This document shows positions 9,974 through 27,801 of a stretch of 64,000 nt of DNA, one piece after another. The position numbers and the translations under genes were made by a program. The DNA lies in the NCBI RefSeq assembly GCF_027579695.1, contig NC_083574.1:59981059-60045058 (forward strand). Reading direction: 5' to 3'. This DNA is from Neoarius graeffei (taxonomy: Eukaryota > Chordata > Actinopteri > Siluriformes > Ariidae). The notes beneath the pieces are model-generated. The model searched no databases, was not told the DNA's origin, and was given only the letters and a program-made list of their open reading frames with translations. Each line of letters begins with the position of its first letter. Within the stretch, counting starts at the first letter, position 1.

Positions 9974-11466
9974 GTAAAATAGTGCCACTTTTCCGAAAGG
10001 GGGGAGTTTTGCAGGATCTTTAATCGGCCTCTAGGTGTCACGATGGGGCTCCTGGTCCAGGCGGCTGGCTGGCGGGGGGTGTTTGTCTCCCTCTATCGTT
10101 ATCGAAAATTTAGCAAAAAAACACTTATAACCCAGAAGTTCGGGGTTATGCCCGCTTATTAAGTGTTACTGAACTTGTATCAGACGGCATTTCGGCAAGA
10201 TGCTTCATTTTAACACTTCCAAGTTTGCTTCACTCTTTAGGCCAGGCGTCCATTTTCTTTTTCTTCTCTTTGTTTCCGTGACAAAAACCCGCCGTTTCTG
10301 GATGAAGCAATAGCTTAGCCGACAAGCTAATACTAGCCCTAAAGATGGGTCATTTTGAGTGTTGGAATTGCACAAACACAACAAATGGGACTGTAATACA
10401 GAACAAAACTCTCAAATCTTTTCTTTTTGTTGTCCGGACGGCGTTAACAAACTGGCTAAGTCACTAGCATAGCCTAGCTAGCTAGCTAAGCTAGGCTAGG
10501 CTAAGCTAGCAGTTTGTTGGTGCCCCTCCTCAACCGCGATTCAAACCTGCTCAGCCCTTCCTGGCCCATTAACACAGCGCGCACACATAGACTCACGGAG
10601 CCCGGTGATGTGCGCTACTAAACCTTCCAGCATGATGATCTCGATTTGTAGTTTCCGCTCTTCATCTGTCCTTGAAATGGATCACAGTGTTGAGCGAAGT
10701 TAAATGCCGGAATTGTTTGTTAGCTAGCTTGCTAGCCAGCTTGTTGCGCAGATGAAAATCGGACGAGGAAGACAAGACCCGACGCGACGCTCAGTGAAGC
10801 CCACTGCTGATTTTAGGTGACTCTGCACGTCGTGCTTCCTCGGAGAGTAATCTAACAGTTTGTTTTGTTTCCCAAGCGTCTTAAAACTCAGTGATGGCTG
10901 ATCCCAGTGGAGTGCTGGATATACGTTCATTGACCGCTGGCTTATTGAGACACTATCCACCTCAAGCAACACACGACTGAGGGGATAAACTGTGGAGAGC
11001 TCCCTCTACAACCCGGCTGTTAGCGGTACAAAAACGCTGTTAATCAGCTCAGAATGCCCTCTTGCTGTCGTGGAAAATCTTTCAGCATAACTCAGCGTGT
11101 GTAGAGTTGATGGCTGACTGTGCTTCTAGATCACTTGGCAATTTTAAGTGTTTTGGCGAATACCTTAGCGAGAGATCAGGAGTCAGAGCTGGACCCGAGC
11201 AAATAATTCTCGAGCATAAACTGGCAGGAAGTACCAAAGTACTTTCAAAAAAAAAAAAAAAGTTGCACATGGTCTGTCATGCATCAGAGCTGAAATTGGC
11301 CTGTATCCATGAATAAAACACCTGTTAACGGCTTTCTTATTGTGGCTTGATACGCTTCTGATGTTGGTAAATGTACAAGAAAGCTAACCTGCAGCACATC
11401 CTGTTTAAAGTTCTCATTGCCACAGTTTCTTAACCCTGTCTTTTTTTTTTTTTTCCTGTTGTGAAG
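9974..11466 (+). other. CTCF intron 1
   Basis: There is no protein-coding signal. It is GC-richer than the flanks near its start, consistent with the edge of a CpG island. An imperfect palindrome lies at about 10446-10517 (AACAAACTGGCTA paired with TAGCAGTTTGTT around a GCTA-rich centre). A second GCTAGC cluster lies at about 10721-10740. A run of A lies at about 11247-11260. Confidence 0.5.
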
Positions 11467-11547
11467 AAGGAAGGTAGCTCGTTGACTGAAGGCAGAGAAT
11501 CGAAGAGGCAGGAGAGTAGAGAGATGAAGTACACGTTTATGGTACAG
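11467..11547 (+). other. ctcf: Candidate second non-coding CTCF exon
   Basis: A long pyrimidine tract (about 11440-11458) precedes TGTTGTGAAG and the exon ends ATGGTACAG before a donor GTAACC at 11548. CTCF genes usually have non-coding 5' exons, so this is plausible. It rests on splice signals alone. Confidence 0.4.
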
Positions 11548-11756
11548 GTAACCTCAGCAAGGCAATAAGTTGTAACATCACACAGACTAGTGAGTCTCTG
11601 TCTATCTTGTTTCGGTTGTGTGTGTGTGTATAAGAGAGGTGCGTCTGTTCAGCGCCGAAAGACGACGTCGGCAGTGTTTTCTTCACCTTTTTTTTTTTTT
11701 TTTATATGTGTATATATAAAACCCGGTCTCCTGCCTTTGTGTCAAAGGTGATACCC

Positions 11757-17854
<6,098 letters not shown>

Positions 17855-19645
17855 TGTGCTCTCCCAGGCCCAATATCCACACGCTCGTATGCGTCCTCAC
17901 CCACGCGGTCACCTCCCTGCCTCACAGAACACAGCCAAACTCCTTTCTGCCGTGTTCTCCTTCAGTTCCTGATCTGTGGAATGAAATATCCAATGTTCCT
18001 TTTTCACTCTTAATCTTAATTTTTTTTTTTTTTTTTGGTTACATGCTTTTGACTCATGATGTCAACTGTGCATGATGCTCCTTTTTTTTTTTTCTTCTTC
18101 TTCTCCTTTGGTTAAACTCAATGTTTGATTATTGTCCCATGTCATCTAGTGTGTGCTGAGGGTTGCAGAGATGCTTACATGCGAATCCGGTGACTGACTG
18201 ACTGTAATTGGTTCCTCATACTTAGTGTAGTGAACTGCACACATTTTTAGATGTTTGTGCCTAATGTCTTTTTCTTCCCCCCCCCCCCCCCCCAAACCTC
18301 CAGTCTATTATATTACCATGGTAATATTTGAAAAGTAAAACTTGGTGGGCCTGGTCAAGCCTTGATATTTAGACTTTCACTGTTGTAGAATGGGCTTTTT
18401 TTTTTTTTTAATCCAGCAAGTATCCTTTTAATATCTGGCACACGTAGCAACTTTCATTTTCTGTTGCGTTTCTTATTGCTTTCACTGATTACAACTGATG
18501 AGAGAGAAAAGGTTAGAAATATAGCCATATAATTGTATGGCCTGGGAGGATTTCCATCTCTCACATTTGAAATAACAAAAAAAAAAAAATCTGAGGTTGA
18601 TCACATTGTACAAAGAGAGTAATCTTGGCCGGTCTTGCGTGTAAATATATTTTTTTTTCTTAATTTGTTTTATGAACATTTTAATCTTTTTCAAGTGAAT
18701 TGATCTTGAATGCTGACCTGATGACATTTTAAACAATAGTCATTTGAAAACATGCTTTTGGGGGGAAAAAAATAAACAAATCTTGACAAGGGTGTAACGG
18801 CATAAGATCATGTAAATGCCCTCTTTCCTTCTCCTCCTCCCCCCCGGCCTTGTATAGCTTCTAATGTTACCTGGGTTTGTGTTTTCAGGGATGGAATTAG
18901 ATATTCTCCTTTTGATTAATTAAGATAGGAAGATAAGAGTCTTGTTTCTGTCAGCACCCACTTCCATGTTGGTATCAAGATGACCACATAATGGTAAGCT
19001 TAGCTCTTGAGTGGTGTAGTGGTAACATAATCGAGTGACCAGGGTTTAGATCCTGACACTGTAAAGGAAGGAAAAAGGACGGGTGGGGAAAACAAAGTTG
19101 GCCAGTGCTAGATGAGCTCTGTGTCCTATAACCGTGTGTAGGTTACGCCCTAACTCTCTGATTTAGTATGACTGCTGATGTGCTTGAGTTGTTCGTTTAA
19201 TAAATCAGAAAAGGTCTCTGTGCATAGCAGCTTTCTCATTTCCGTTCTGTTCAGATCCTATACAGTCCACTGAGCTTGAGCTTGTGCTTGATTAAGCTAT
19301 TTTGTTGTGTTCTGTTCTACAAGAACTGTTTGCATAGTTCATTCATAAGAAATTTCAAAATTAGAGGCACTGTCATTTTCTGAACATATCCCTCTGATTC
19401 AGAATATTTTCCCTACTTGTACTTTTGCATTTGTTTCTTTTCTTAAGCTCTTAATTTTAGGTTGATGGGGGGGTTTTCCCTTTTTTTTTCTTTTTTTTTT
19501 TTGGTACCTACCTGTAACTGTGTGAATTTTACAGTGGTCAGAAAACCGACATATAAAGACATTTTATTATGGCTGGGTGGGGCTTTGAAGGAATAGGAAA
19601 GATGTGGAGAATGTATTGCTGTACAGCTAATAAAAATAATATTGT
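17855..19645 (+). other. ctcf: CTCF 3' UTR with candidate poly(A) signals
   Basis: A long T-rich, non-coding stretch without recognised transposons. AATAAA signals lie at 18771-18776, 19199-19204 and 19629-19634. The last is followed by a T/G-rich stretch (TGTGATGTGGGTTG) and is a good candidate for the distal end. A poly-C run lies at about 18279-18293 and several poly-T runs are present. Alternative polyadenylation is possible but not shown. Confidence 0.6.
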
Positions 19646-19909
19646 CCTATTCTGGTGTGATGTGGGTTGTTTTTTCCCTTTTATTTAAAGGTTTCCTTGC
19701 TGTAAACTAATCAAAATTTGTCCATCTAAGACTGAGCAAAGTGCTGTGTATAGTTATAGTTGGCTCCTCTTATGTTATCCTTATTTTCCTAATGTCATAA
19801 GGACTCATCTGCTGCTGGGAGAAGAAGTTGAACATGGCAGGACCTGAAGCGGACTGTTGAATCAGACCTCTGTTTCCTGACTTTGTATGAGTTTCATTTA
19901 CAGATAATA
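19646..19909. other. Intergenic spacer after CTCF
   Basis: Under 300 bp; nothing recognised before the Tc1 terminus at 19910. Confidence 0.4.
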
Positions 19910-21377
19910 CAGTGGTGCTTGAAAATTTGTGAACCCTTCAGAATTTTCTATAGTTCTGCATAAATATGACCTAAAACATCAGATTTTCACACAAGTCTTA
20001 AGTAGATAAAGAGAACCCAGTTAAATGAGACAAAAATATTATACTTGGTCGTTTATTTATTGAGGAAAATGATCCAATATTACATATGTGAGTGGCAAAA
20101 GTATATGAACCTTTGCTTTCAGTATCTGGCGTGACCCCCTTGTGCAGCAATAACTGCAACTAAACGTTTGTGGTAACTGTTGATCAGTCCTGCACACCGG
20201 CTTGGAGGAATTTTAGCCCGTTCCTCCGTACAGAACAGCTTCAACTCTGGGTTTCCAAACATGAACTGCTCGCTTCAGGTCCTTCCACAACATTTCGATT
20301 GGATTAAGGTCAGGACTTTGACTTGGCCATTCCAAAACATTAACTTTATTCTTCTTTAACCATTCTTTGGTAGAACGACTTGTGTGCTTAGGGTCGTTGT
20401 CTTGCTGCATGACCCACCTTCTCTTGAGATTCAGTTCATGGACAGATGTCCTGACATTTTCCTTTAGAATTCGCTGGTATAATTCAGAATTCATTGTTCC
20501 GTCAATGATGGCAAGCCATCCTGGCCCAGATGCAGCAAAACAGGCCCAAACCATGATACTACCACCACCATGTTTCACAGATGGGATAAGGTTCTTTCCT
20601 TTCTCCAAACATAACGCTTCTCATTTAAACCAAAAAGGTCTCATCCGTCCACAAAACATTTTTCCAGTAGCCTTCTGGCTTGTCCATGTGATCTTTAGCA
20701 AACTGCAGATGAGCAGCAATGTTCTTTTTGGAGAGCAGTGGCTTTCTCCTTGCAACCCTGCCATGCACACCATTGTTGTTCAGTGTTCTCCTGATGGTGG
20801 ACTCATGAACATTAGCCAATGTGAGAGAGGCCTTCAGTTGCTTAGAAGTTACCCTGGGGTCCTTTGTGACCTCGCCGACTATTACACACCTTGCTCTTGG
20901 AGTGATCTTTGTTGGTCGACCACTCCTGGGGAGGGTAACAATGGTCTTGAATTTCCTCCATTTACACACAATCTGCCTGACTGTGGATTGGTGGAGTCCA
21001 AACTCTTTAGAGATGGTTTTGTAACCTTTTCCAGCCTGATGAGCATCAACAACGCTTTTTCTGAGGTCCTCAGAAATCTCCTTTGTTCGTGCCATGATAC
21101 ACTTCCACAAACGTGTTGTGAAGATGATACTTTGATAGATCCCTGTTCTTTAAATAAAACAGGGTGCCCACTCACACCTGATTGTCATCCCATTGATTGA
21201 GAACACCTGACTCTAATTTCACCTTCAAATTAACTGCTAATCCTAGAGGAGGTTCACATACTTTTGCCACTCACAGATATGTAATATTGGATCATTTTCC
21301 TCAATAAATAAACGAGCAAGTATAATATTTTTGTCTCATTTGTTTAACTGGGTTCTCTTTATCTACTTTTAGGACTT
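19910..21377 (-). mobile_element. Tc1-like transposon family A, copy 3
   Basis: The left terminal repeat is CAGTGGTGCTTGAAAATTTG after TA at 19908-19909. The right end stops at the phrase CTTTTAGGACTT, lacking the outer ~90 bp found in the other copies, so it is truncated by a deletion or by the following SINE. The transposase reads on the minus strand. It is the best-preserved copy of family A. Confidence 0.9.
20213..21110 (-). pseudogene. Tc1 family A transposase, nearly complete but frameshifted
   Basis: From 21110 the protein opens MARTKEISEDLRKSVVDAHQ after a short upstream extension. The paired-like DNA-binding domain follows (STVRQIVCKWRKFK, then SGRPTKITPRAR), then VLWTDETFLV (first Asp), where the frame breaks near 20625. 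It resumes with VKHGGGSIMVWACFAASGPG, QQDNDPKHTSRSTKEWLKK (second Asp) and SPDLNPIEMLWKDLKR (Glu). A second break lies near 20250. A long open frame on the opposite strand (20367-21200) is only the antisense shadow. Confidence 0.85.
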
Positions 21378-21422
21378 AAAGTACAGGTGAAAGGCGGGGT
21401 ACACCTTTCGAGCTGCTATTTT

Positions 21423-21796
21423 ATCTCATCTCATTATCTCTAGCCGCTTTATCCTGTTCTACAGGGTCGCAGGCAAGCTGGAGCCTATCCCAGCTGACTA
21501 CGGGCGAAAGGCGGGGTACACCCTGGACAAGTCGCCAGGTCATCACAGGGCTGACACATAGACACAGACAACCATTCACACTCACATTCACACCTACGGT
21601 CAATTTAGAGTCACCAGTTAACCTAACCTGCATGTCTTTGGACTGTGGGGGAAACCAGAGCACCCGAAGGAAACCCACGCGGACACGGGGAGAACATGCA
21701 AACTCCACACAGAAAGGCCCTCGCCGACCACAGGGCTCGAACCCGGACCTTCTTGCTGTGAGGCGACAGCGCTAACCACTACACCACCGTGCCGCC
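21423..21796 (-). repeat. tRNA-derived SINE, tail type 1 (GAGATGAGAT tail)
   Basis: Minus-strand order: head GGCGGCACGGTGGTGTAGTG (A box), B box GGGTTCGAGCCC, core with CACAGTCCAAAGACATGCAG, then a 3' part GTCAGCTGGGATAGGCTCCA ending AGAGATAATGAGATGAGAT. It is nearly full length. Confidence 0.85.
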
Positions 21797-21800
21797 TCGG

Positions 21801-21898
21801 CGGTGTGTATGACTGGTAATTACTAACACTGACCACTAGGCGGTGTGTATGACTGGTAATAACTAACACTGACCACTAGGCGGTGTGTATGACTGGTG
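21801..21898 (+). repeat. 40-bp tandem repeat, about 2.5 copies
   Basis: Units start at 21801, 21841 and 21881 with CGGTGTGTATGACTGGTAAT; the period is exactly 40 bp with one or two mismatches. The stretch to 22120 is otherwise AT-rich with (GT)n and (GA)n runs. Confidence 0.85.
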
Positions 21899-22120
21899 GT
21901 ACACGTACATGGACAAACCACAAAAAATCGACTCGATGGGTTTACCATTTTTTCTTAGGTATGGTGCTCTGCTCGAACTCTGCTATTATTGTGTGTGCGT
22001 GTGTATCTGTTTGTCAGAGAGAGAGAGAGTGTGCTCATAGATTTTGCGTGTGTATGTGAGTGCATACTTGTGAGATAGTGTATGTGTGTATGCATAAATA
22101 TGCATATGACTGTGTGTGTA

Positions 22121-23591
22121 TGAGTGTGCACAGAATTGTATATGTTATATCATCAGACTCATGATATCCAATATTTTGTAAAGTTTCAGATCAATCTGAA
22201 CATTTTTCCCCATTTCCTGCTTGGCCAGATGGTGGCGCTGTGCTAGGCATCTGAATTACACATGTGAATATCATCACAATCATAATACACAATATTTTGT
22301 AAAGTGTCAGATCAATCAGTTAAGGCATTGCCAATTTCTGGCATATTTCCTGCTTGGCCAGGTGGTGGCGCTATAACAGGCAGGCCCATTGGGCATCAGG
22401 TTATCATAATAATCATAATATCTATTGAAGTAAGAAGTGTCCGACCATACAGTCAATGCACTGTGGCTTTCTGACACGTTTCCTGTTTATGTGGCAAGAT
22501 ATTAAAATCATAAGGCCATTTCAACATATTACAAGATATCAAAAATCCCTTCGCAATTTAATATCAGCGACATCTTGGCATCACGTATAACAAATTTCAC
22601 ATGAATCTCATGAACCGTCTAGGAGGAGCATGTTAAAATTCATCATGTGTCAAAACACACATATTCAAAACCCTATTCTTTCCTTGGCCAGTTGGTGGCG
22701 CTATACCAGACAGGCCCATAACAGCTAAAGAGTATCAGAATCATATTACAAGATATCAAGTTTATCTGTGAAGATAGTCATCCAGGTACATAGTAATCTG
22801 TGGTTGGTAGAAGAGAGCAACTGGACTTGCTTGAAAAGTCTTGAAGACGTTTCGCCTCTCGTCCGAAAGGCATCCTCAGTTCTGTCTGTCTAATAGGGAG
22901 TATCAAGTATTTATCCTCTCATGGATCATCATAGAATCCGAATCAGAATGCTGATGGCTGCATTGTAGGTGGCTGATAGATGTCATAGACACCCACCTCT
23001 GTTCAGTGATGGTCGTTCCAGGTTGACAAAAATGAACGATCCTCTCTGGCTAAGATGTCTGCCAGTTTTCTGGAAGTCCTCTCATACTCCCGCACCAGTC
23101 GAAGGGAACTCATCCCAAAGTGTGTAGAAACATATTTGTGAAGATACTCAGTCATCCAGGTACATAGTAATCTGTGGTTGGTAGAAGAGAGCAACTGTTC
23201 AAGTTCAACATTCAGCAATATCTTGGCATATTATATGTTATAATATTTCAACAGATTACAACATATCAAAAATCCCTTAGCAATTCAACTTCAGCAATAT
23301 CTTGGCATCATGTTTGCCAAGTTTGACATGAATTTGATGAACCGTCTAGGAGGAGTACGTTAAAAATGACCATGTGTAATTTCACTCCAAGTGGCCTTAT
23401 GGCATCATCATTCCAAAGTTCTACCCATTCATTTCAATGGGAAATGGAAAAAGGGGCGCTATGAAGTCCCTGGGCCATGCCCGGGGCCAAAAGTCTGTGG
23501 CTGAGAAGCGATGACAATGACTGATGTGTGTATCGAATTTCATGAGTTTTTGTGCATGGGAAATGCTTTAAATAAGGCCAAACGCGGCAGA

Positions 23592-23622
<31 letters not shown>

Positions 23623-23676
23623 TCCTTCGAAAAACAATAGGGTCTTCACACTGAATGGTGCTCGGGCCCTAATTAA
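22121..23676. repeat. Old interspersed repeat, ending in a short hairpin (second copy at 32034)
   Basis: It shares its start (GAGTGTGCACAGAATTGTAT) and end (GGTGCTCGGGCCCTAATTA) with 32034-32777. Inside are three diverged, tandem-like modules with TGGCCAGATGGTGGCGCT (near 22224, 22359, 22686). A 60-bp direct repeat (22767-22828 and 23140-23200, with CATCCAGGTACATAGTAATC) and GACGTTTCGCCTCTCGTCCG, a repeat phrase common in fish genomes, also occur. An (AAT)n run lies near 23600. No coding content; the open frames are spurious. Confidence 0.6.
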
Positions 23677-25224
23677 AAACATTGATGTGTCAGACGGATT
23701 AGTTAATGGGGTGTGTGGGAATATAATGCATATAGACAAACAGGAAGGCAAGCCTTTTCCAGTAAGATTATATGTACAGTTTGATGATGCTGAGGTAGGT
23801 ATACAGAGAAGAAAACAATACATTTGTGAACAGACACGTTTACAGAACTCCACGCCAATATTTCCCGCAGAAGAAAGGGTAGACAACAGGGGTAGTTTAT
23901 GAAGACAGTATCCATTAACTTTGGCATGGGCAATTACTGTACATAAAGTACAATCACTCAGAACTGATGAAGCTGTTGTGTCCCTTAAAAAATATTTGCT
24001 GCCGGCCAAGCATATGTAGCACTAAGTCGAGTAAAAACCATAGCAGGCCTAATTATACAGGATTTTAATGAGAAAGCCATTTACTGTAAAGATAGAATTC
24101 AACAAACAGTTAACGAAATGCCACAATTTTTGCATGACACTGATTTTGTAACGCCTTTGCCAGAAATTTTCTCAGTCTATTTATTAAATATTCAGAACTT
24201 ACAAGCACACATAGAAGATCTGAGAACTTGTGTTAAAACCCTGCTTCCCAGTTGTGTTGCTCTGACAGAAACATGGCTCCCTTCTCGTTTCACTACTGAC
24301 AGACTGAATTTAGCTGACTATGATTTTCACAGCACTCCACGTACTTCAGCATACTCTGAAGACAACTGCCAGTTAAATGCTTTGCGCAGTCAACAACATG
24401 GTGGAGTTGGCATGTACACCAAATCTGGCTTAACATACAGTAGGCAAAACATTCCAGATTTGACTTTAGAGTCTTCAGTGATACACTATACTGACTTGGA
24501 TATTACCGTATATTAGTGGTAATTTACAGACCTCCATCATATTGCATTAAACTATTCAAACACTATTTGGGAAATCTCTCATCTCATTATCTCTAGCCAC
24601 TTTATCCTGTTCTACAGGGTCGCAGGCAAGCTGGAGATTATCCCAGCTGACTACGGGCGAAAGGCGTGGTACACCCTGGACAAGTCGCCAGGTCATCACA
24701 GGGCTGACACATAGACACAGACAACCATTCACACTCACATTCACACCTACGGTCAATTTAGAGTCACCAGTTAACCTAACTTGCATGTCTTTGGACTGTG
24801 GGGGAAACCGGAGCACCCGGAGGAAACCCACACGGACACGGGGAGAACATGCAAACTCCGCACAGAAAGGCCCTCATCGGCCACGGGGCTCGAACCCGGA
24901 CCTTCTTGCTGTGAGGCGACAGCGCTAACCACTACACTACCGTGCTGCCTCTATTTGGGAAATCTGCTTGACCTATTATCCCAAGCAGGTAATAACATAG
25001 TCATTTTGGGAGATTTTAATGAAGATGCTTTAAAAACTCAGTGCCTTATTGACTTTTTGGCAGCCAAAAACTTCACACAGATTGTTTCAGAACCTACCAC
25101 TGAAGCAGGTACATTAATAGACCATGTATATGTGAAAAGAACATGCATGTACTGTGTAAAAGCAAAGGTTATGCCAGTGTACTTTAGTACACATGAAGCT
25201 ATTGTGTGTACATTTTCCATTTAA
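23677..25224 (+). pseudogene. Helentron (Helitron-like) fragment: PIF1-type helicase C-terminus fused to AP-type endonuclease
   Basis: The 5' part encodes the end of a rolling-circle transposon helicase: SDGLVNGVCGNIMHI, VRLYVQFDDAEVGIQRRKQ, TPIFPAEERV, then [12 protein letters not shown] (motif V) and, after a frameshift near 24000, [11 protein letters not shown] (motif VI). One in-frame TGA stands at about 23900. The frame then runs straight into an exonuclease-endonuclease-phosphatase domain: LLNIQNLQAH, VALTETWLP, GGVGMYTKSG, IVILGDFNED (catalytic Asp-x-Asn) and STHEAIVCTF, where the usual SDH is STH. Helicase followed by endonuclease is the order described for vertebrate helentrons. The Rep domain and the element ends are absent. 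A SINE splits the endonuclease. Confidence 0.75.
24578..24950 (-). repeat. tRNA-derived SINE, tail type 1, inside the helentron fragment
   Basis: It is flanked by a perfect 15-bp duplication CTATTTGGGAAATCT (24563-24577 and 24951-24965). Same head, core and GAGATGAG tail as at 21423. Its insertion breaks the endonuclease frame between the YRPPSY-like block and NLLDLLSQAG. Confidence 0.92.
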
Positions 25225-25514
25225 CAATATATTTAAGGTTCAACTTTCTAACTTTTTTGCTTAGGTTTATATTTGTACTTCTGTATGTATGTATGTACAA
25301 CCCTGATTCCCAAAAAGTTGGGACAAAGTACAAATTGTAAATAAAAACGGAATGCAATGATGTGGAAGTTTCAAAATTCCATATTTTATTCAGAATAGAA
25401 CATAGATGACATATCAAATGTTTAAACTGAGAAAATGTATCATTTAAAGAGAAAAATTAGGTGATTTTAAATTTCACGACAACAAATCTCAAAAAAGTTG
25501 GGACAAGGCCATGT

Positions 25515-26403
25515 TTACCACTGTGAGACATCCCCTTTTCTCTTTACAACAGTCTGTAAACGTCTGGGGACTGAGGAGACAAGTTGCTCAAGTTTAGGGA
25601 TAGGAATGTTAACCCACTCTTGTCTAATGTAGGATTCTAATTGCTCAATTGTCTTAGGTCTTTTTTGTCGTATCTTCTGTTTTATGATGCGCCAAATGTT
25701 TTCTATGGGTGAAAGATCTGGACTGCAGGCTGGCCAGTTCAGGACCCGGACCCTTCTTCTACGCAGCCATGATGCTGTAATTGATGCAGTGTGTGGTTTG
25801 GCATTGTCATGTTGGAAAATGCAAGGTCTTCCCTGAAAGAGACGTCGTCTGGATGGGAGCATATGTTGCTCTAGAACCTGGATATACCTTTCAGCATTGA
25901 TGGTGTCTTTCCAGATGTGTAAGCTGCCCATGCCACACGCACTAATGCAACCCCATACCATCAGAGATGCAGGCTTCTGAACTGAGCGCTGATGACAACT
26001 TGGGTCGTCCTTCTCCTCTTTAGTCCAAATGACACGGCGTCCCTGATTTCCATAAAGAACTTCAAATTTTGATTCGTCTGACCACAGAACAGTTTTCCAC
26101 TTTGCCACAGTCCATTTTAAATGAGCCTTGGCCCAGAGAAGATGTCTGCGCTTCTGGATCATGTTTAGATACGGCTTCTTCTTTGAACTATAGAGTTTTA
26201 GCTGGCAACGGCGGATGGCACGGTGAATTGTGTTCACAGATAATGTTCTCTGGAAATATTCCTGAGCCCATTTTGTGATTTCCAATACAGAAGCATGCCT
26301 GTATGTGATGCAGTGCCGTCTAAGGGCCCGAAGATCACGGGCACCCAGTATGGTTTTCCGGCCTTGACCCTTACGCACAGAGATTCTTCCAGATTCTCTG
26401 AAT
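25515..26403 (-). pseudogene. Tc1 family D transposase, catalytic half
   Basis: Open from the LINE junction to the stop: [20 protein letters not shown], then [37 protein letters not shown] (Asp), [13 protein letters not shown] (Asp), [16 protein letters not shown] (Glu), ending KGDVSQW. All three DDE residues are present with no stop, so this part was intact when the LINE landed. The N-terminal helix-turn-helix lies beyond the insertion, in 31487-31660. The first residues of the open frame before FRES come from LINE sequence. Confidence 0.88.
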
Positions 26404-26436
26404 ATATATACGCCATAACCTGACACGGGTATTCAC

Positions 26437-27767
26437 CAGGGCTTTGAACCGGAATTTTTTTCCTATTGGTTCGTTCCGAACAGAAACGGAATTTTAACGT
26501 TTCCGGTTTTGGGTTCCACCATTAAATAGACGTTCCCGAACCGGTTAGAACAAAAAAATTTCGTTCCCGGAACGGTTAATTACGTTCCCTGTCAGCTGTT
26601 TAACAAATGGCTATAAAATTATGTCTCTGTCTCATCCAGCTTAAGCCAAATGTAGGCTAATTCTATTACAACCTTCATTAAAGAAGACAAGAAATAATTC
26701 AAAACAATTATTATTTCAAATGTTGGCGATTTGGATTCTCAGTATGTCTTCCCAGCTACACAAACAGAAAAAGTGCCAAAAATGAAAGAGAATTCGTTTA
26801 GTGTGTTACCAAAGGCTAGTCAGGCCCTATAGAGGGCTACCGCATGACGTCACCGCGCCGCGAGATTTTGTTAGGCGCCATATTGGAAGACCAAGTACAC
26901 ATCTATGCAAGTGCATACATACATAAAACAAACTACACCTGAAATGTAGCCAGGGCCGGTTCTGCCCTAATCTGGGCCCGGGTGCAACATCGCGCAACCC
27001 CCCCCCCCAAAAAAAAAAAACACCAGTCTAAATCAGGACAACCATCACATAACTATAACTATAAACATTTTATATCAACTATTTTAACTAAATGGGCTAT
27101 AATAAATAAGCTGCAGGCAGCCACGGCAGGCTGCCTCAGAAAAGTAACCATTCAATGACAACTGAAGGCCTGCAGCCACGGCGGGCTGCCTTAAAAAGTA
27201 ACCATTTGTCCTACCTTAAAACTCGTTTTGCATTTTCTGCCTCCTTTTTTGTATTTTCGACCCTCCGTTTATTTTCTTTCCTTTTCTGAAAACCCGATTT
27301 GTGTCCAGGCATTTTGTTCTGCTACCAACGAACTAACTCGTCAGGTCTCGTCTCTCGAGCCCGCGATGATTCCCGTGGGAAGGGCAACAACTGATACATT
27401 TTTACAAACAGCCAATAGGGAGGTTGCATCGTTCAGGCTCTTCTTTGCTCAGACACTCAGTAATTCACCTAGTATTCACTAGTAGTCCACCTTCCCGCTC
27501 TCTCCATTCAATCAGCGAACGTCACACAGGAAGTGAACCCCAGCGGGTCATAGAAACTTCTGCAGGAGAAGAATGACTATTTGTAGGCTACAGAAACTTT
27601 GAGGAACGAAATAAAAACCGGTATTAACCGGTTACCATTATTTTTAATAAGCGTTTCTGTTCCGGAACATAAAAAATAATAAAGTTTCTGGTTTCGTTTC
27701 TGTTCCATGTGAAATAGAAAAAGTTCCCGGTTTTCGTTTTCGTTCCTTGAACCGGTTCAAAGCCCTG
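26437..27767. mobile_element. Non-autonomous hAT element inside the LINE 3' region
   Basis: Perfect 16-bp inverted ends CAGGGCTTTGAACCGG (26437-26452 and complement 27752-27767) and a perfect 8-bp duplication GTATTCAC (26429-26436, 27768-27775) make this an hAT insertion of 1331 bp. Subterminal repeats rich in GGTTCCGAAC-like motifs occur at both ends. No transposase frame is recognisable. It contains poly-C/poly-A (about 26998-27020). It is the youngest layer of the nest. Confidence 0.93.
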
Positions 27768-27801
27768 GTATTCACACATCAATTAGAGTTTTCTAAAGTT
27801 C

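Noticed and set aside
20367-21200. 277-codon open frame on the plus strand
   Set aside because: Antisense to the Tc1 family A transposase. The same antisense peptide appears at the other copies, so it is a shadow of conserved transposon sequence.
21720-21796. tRNA genes suggested by A and B boxes
   Set aside because: The boxes lie in SINE heads at many places, followed by the SINE core. They do not fold into a complete cloverleaf with an anticodon stem.
23003-23218. Minus-strand 71-codon frame as a gene
   Set aside because: It lies in a repeat with a 60-bp direct duplication, common fish repeat phrases and no domain.
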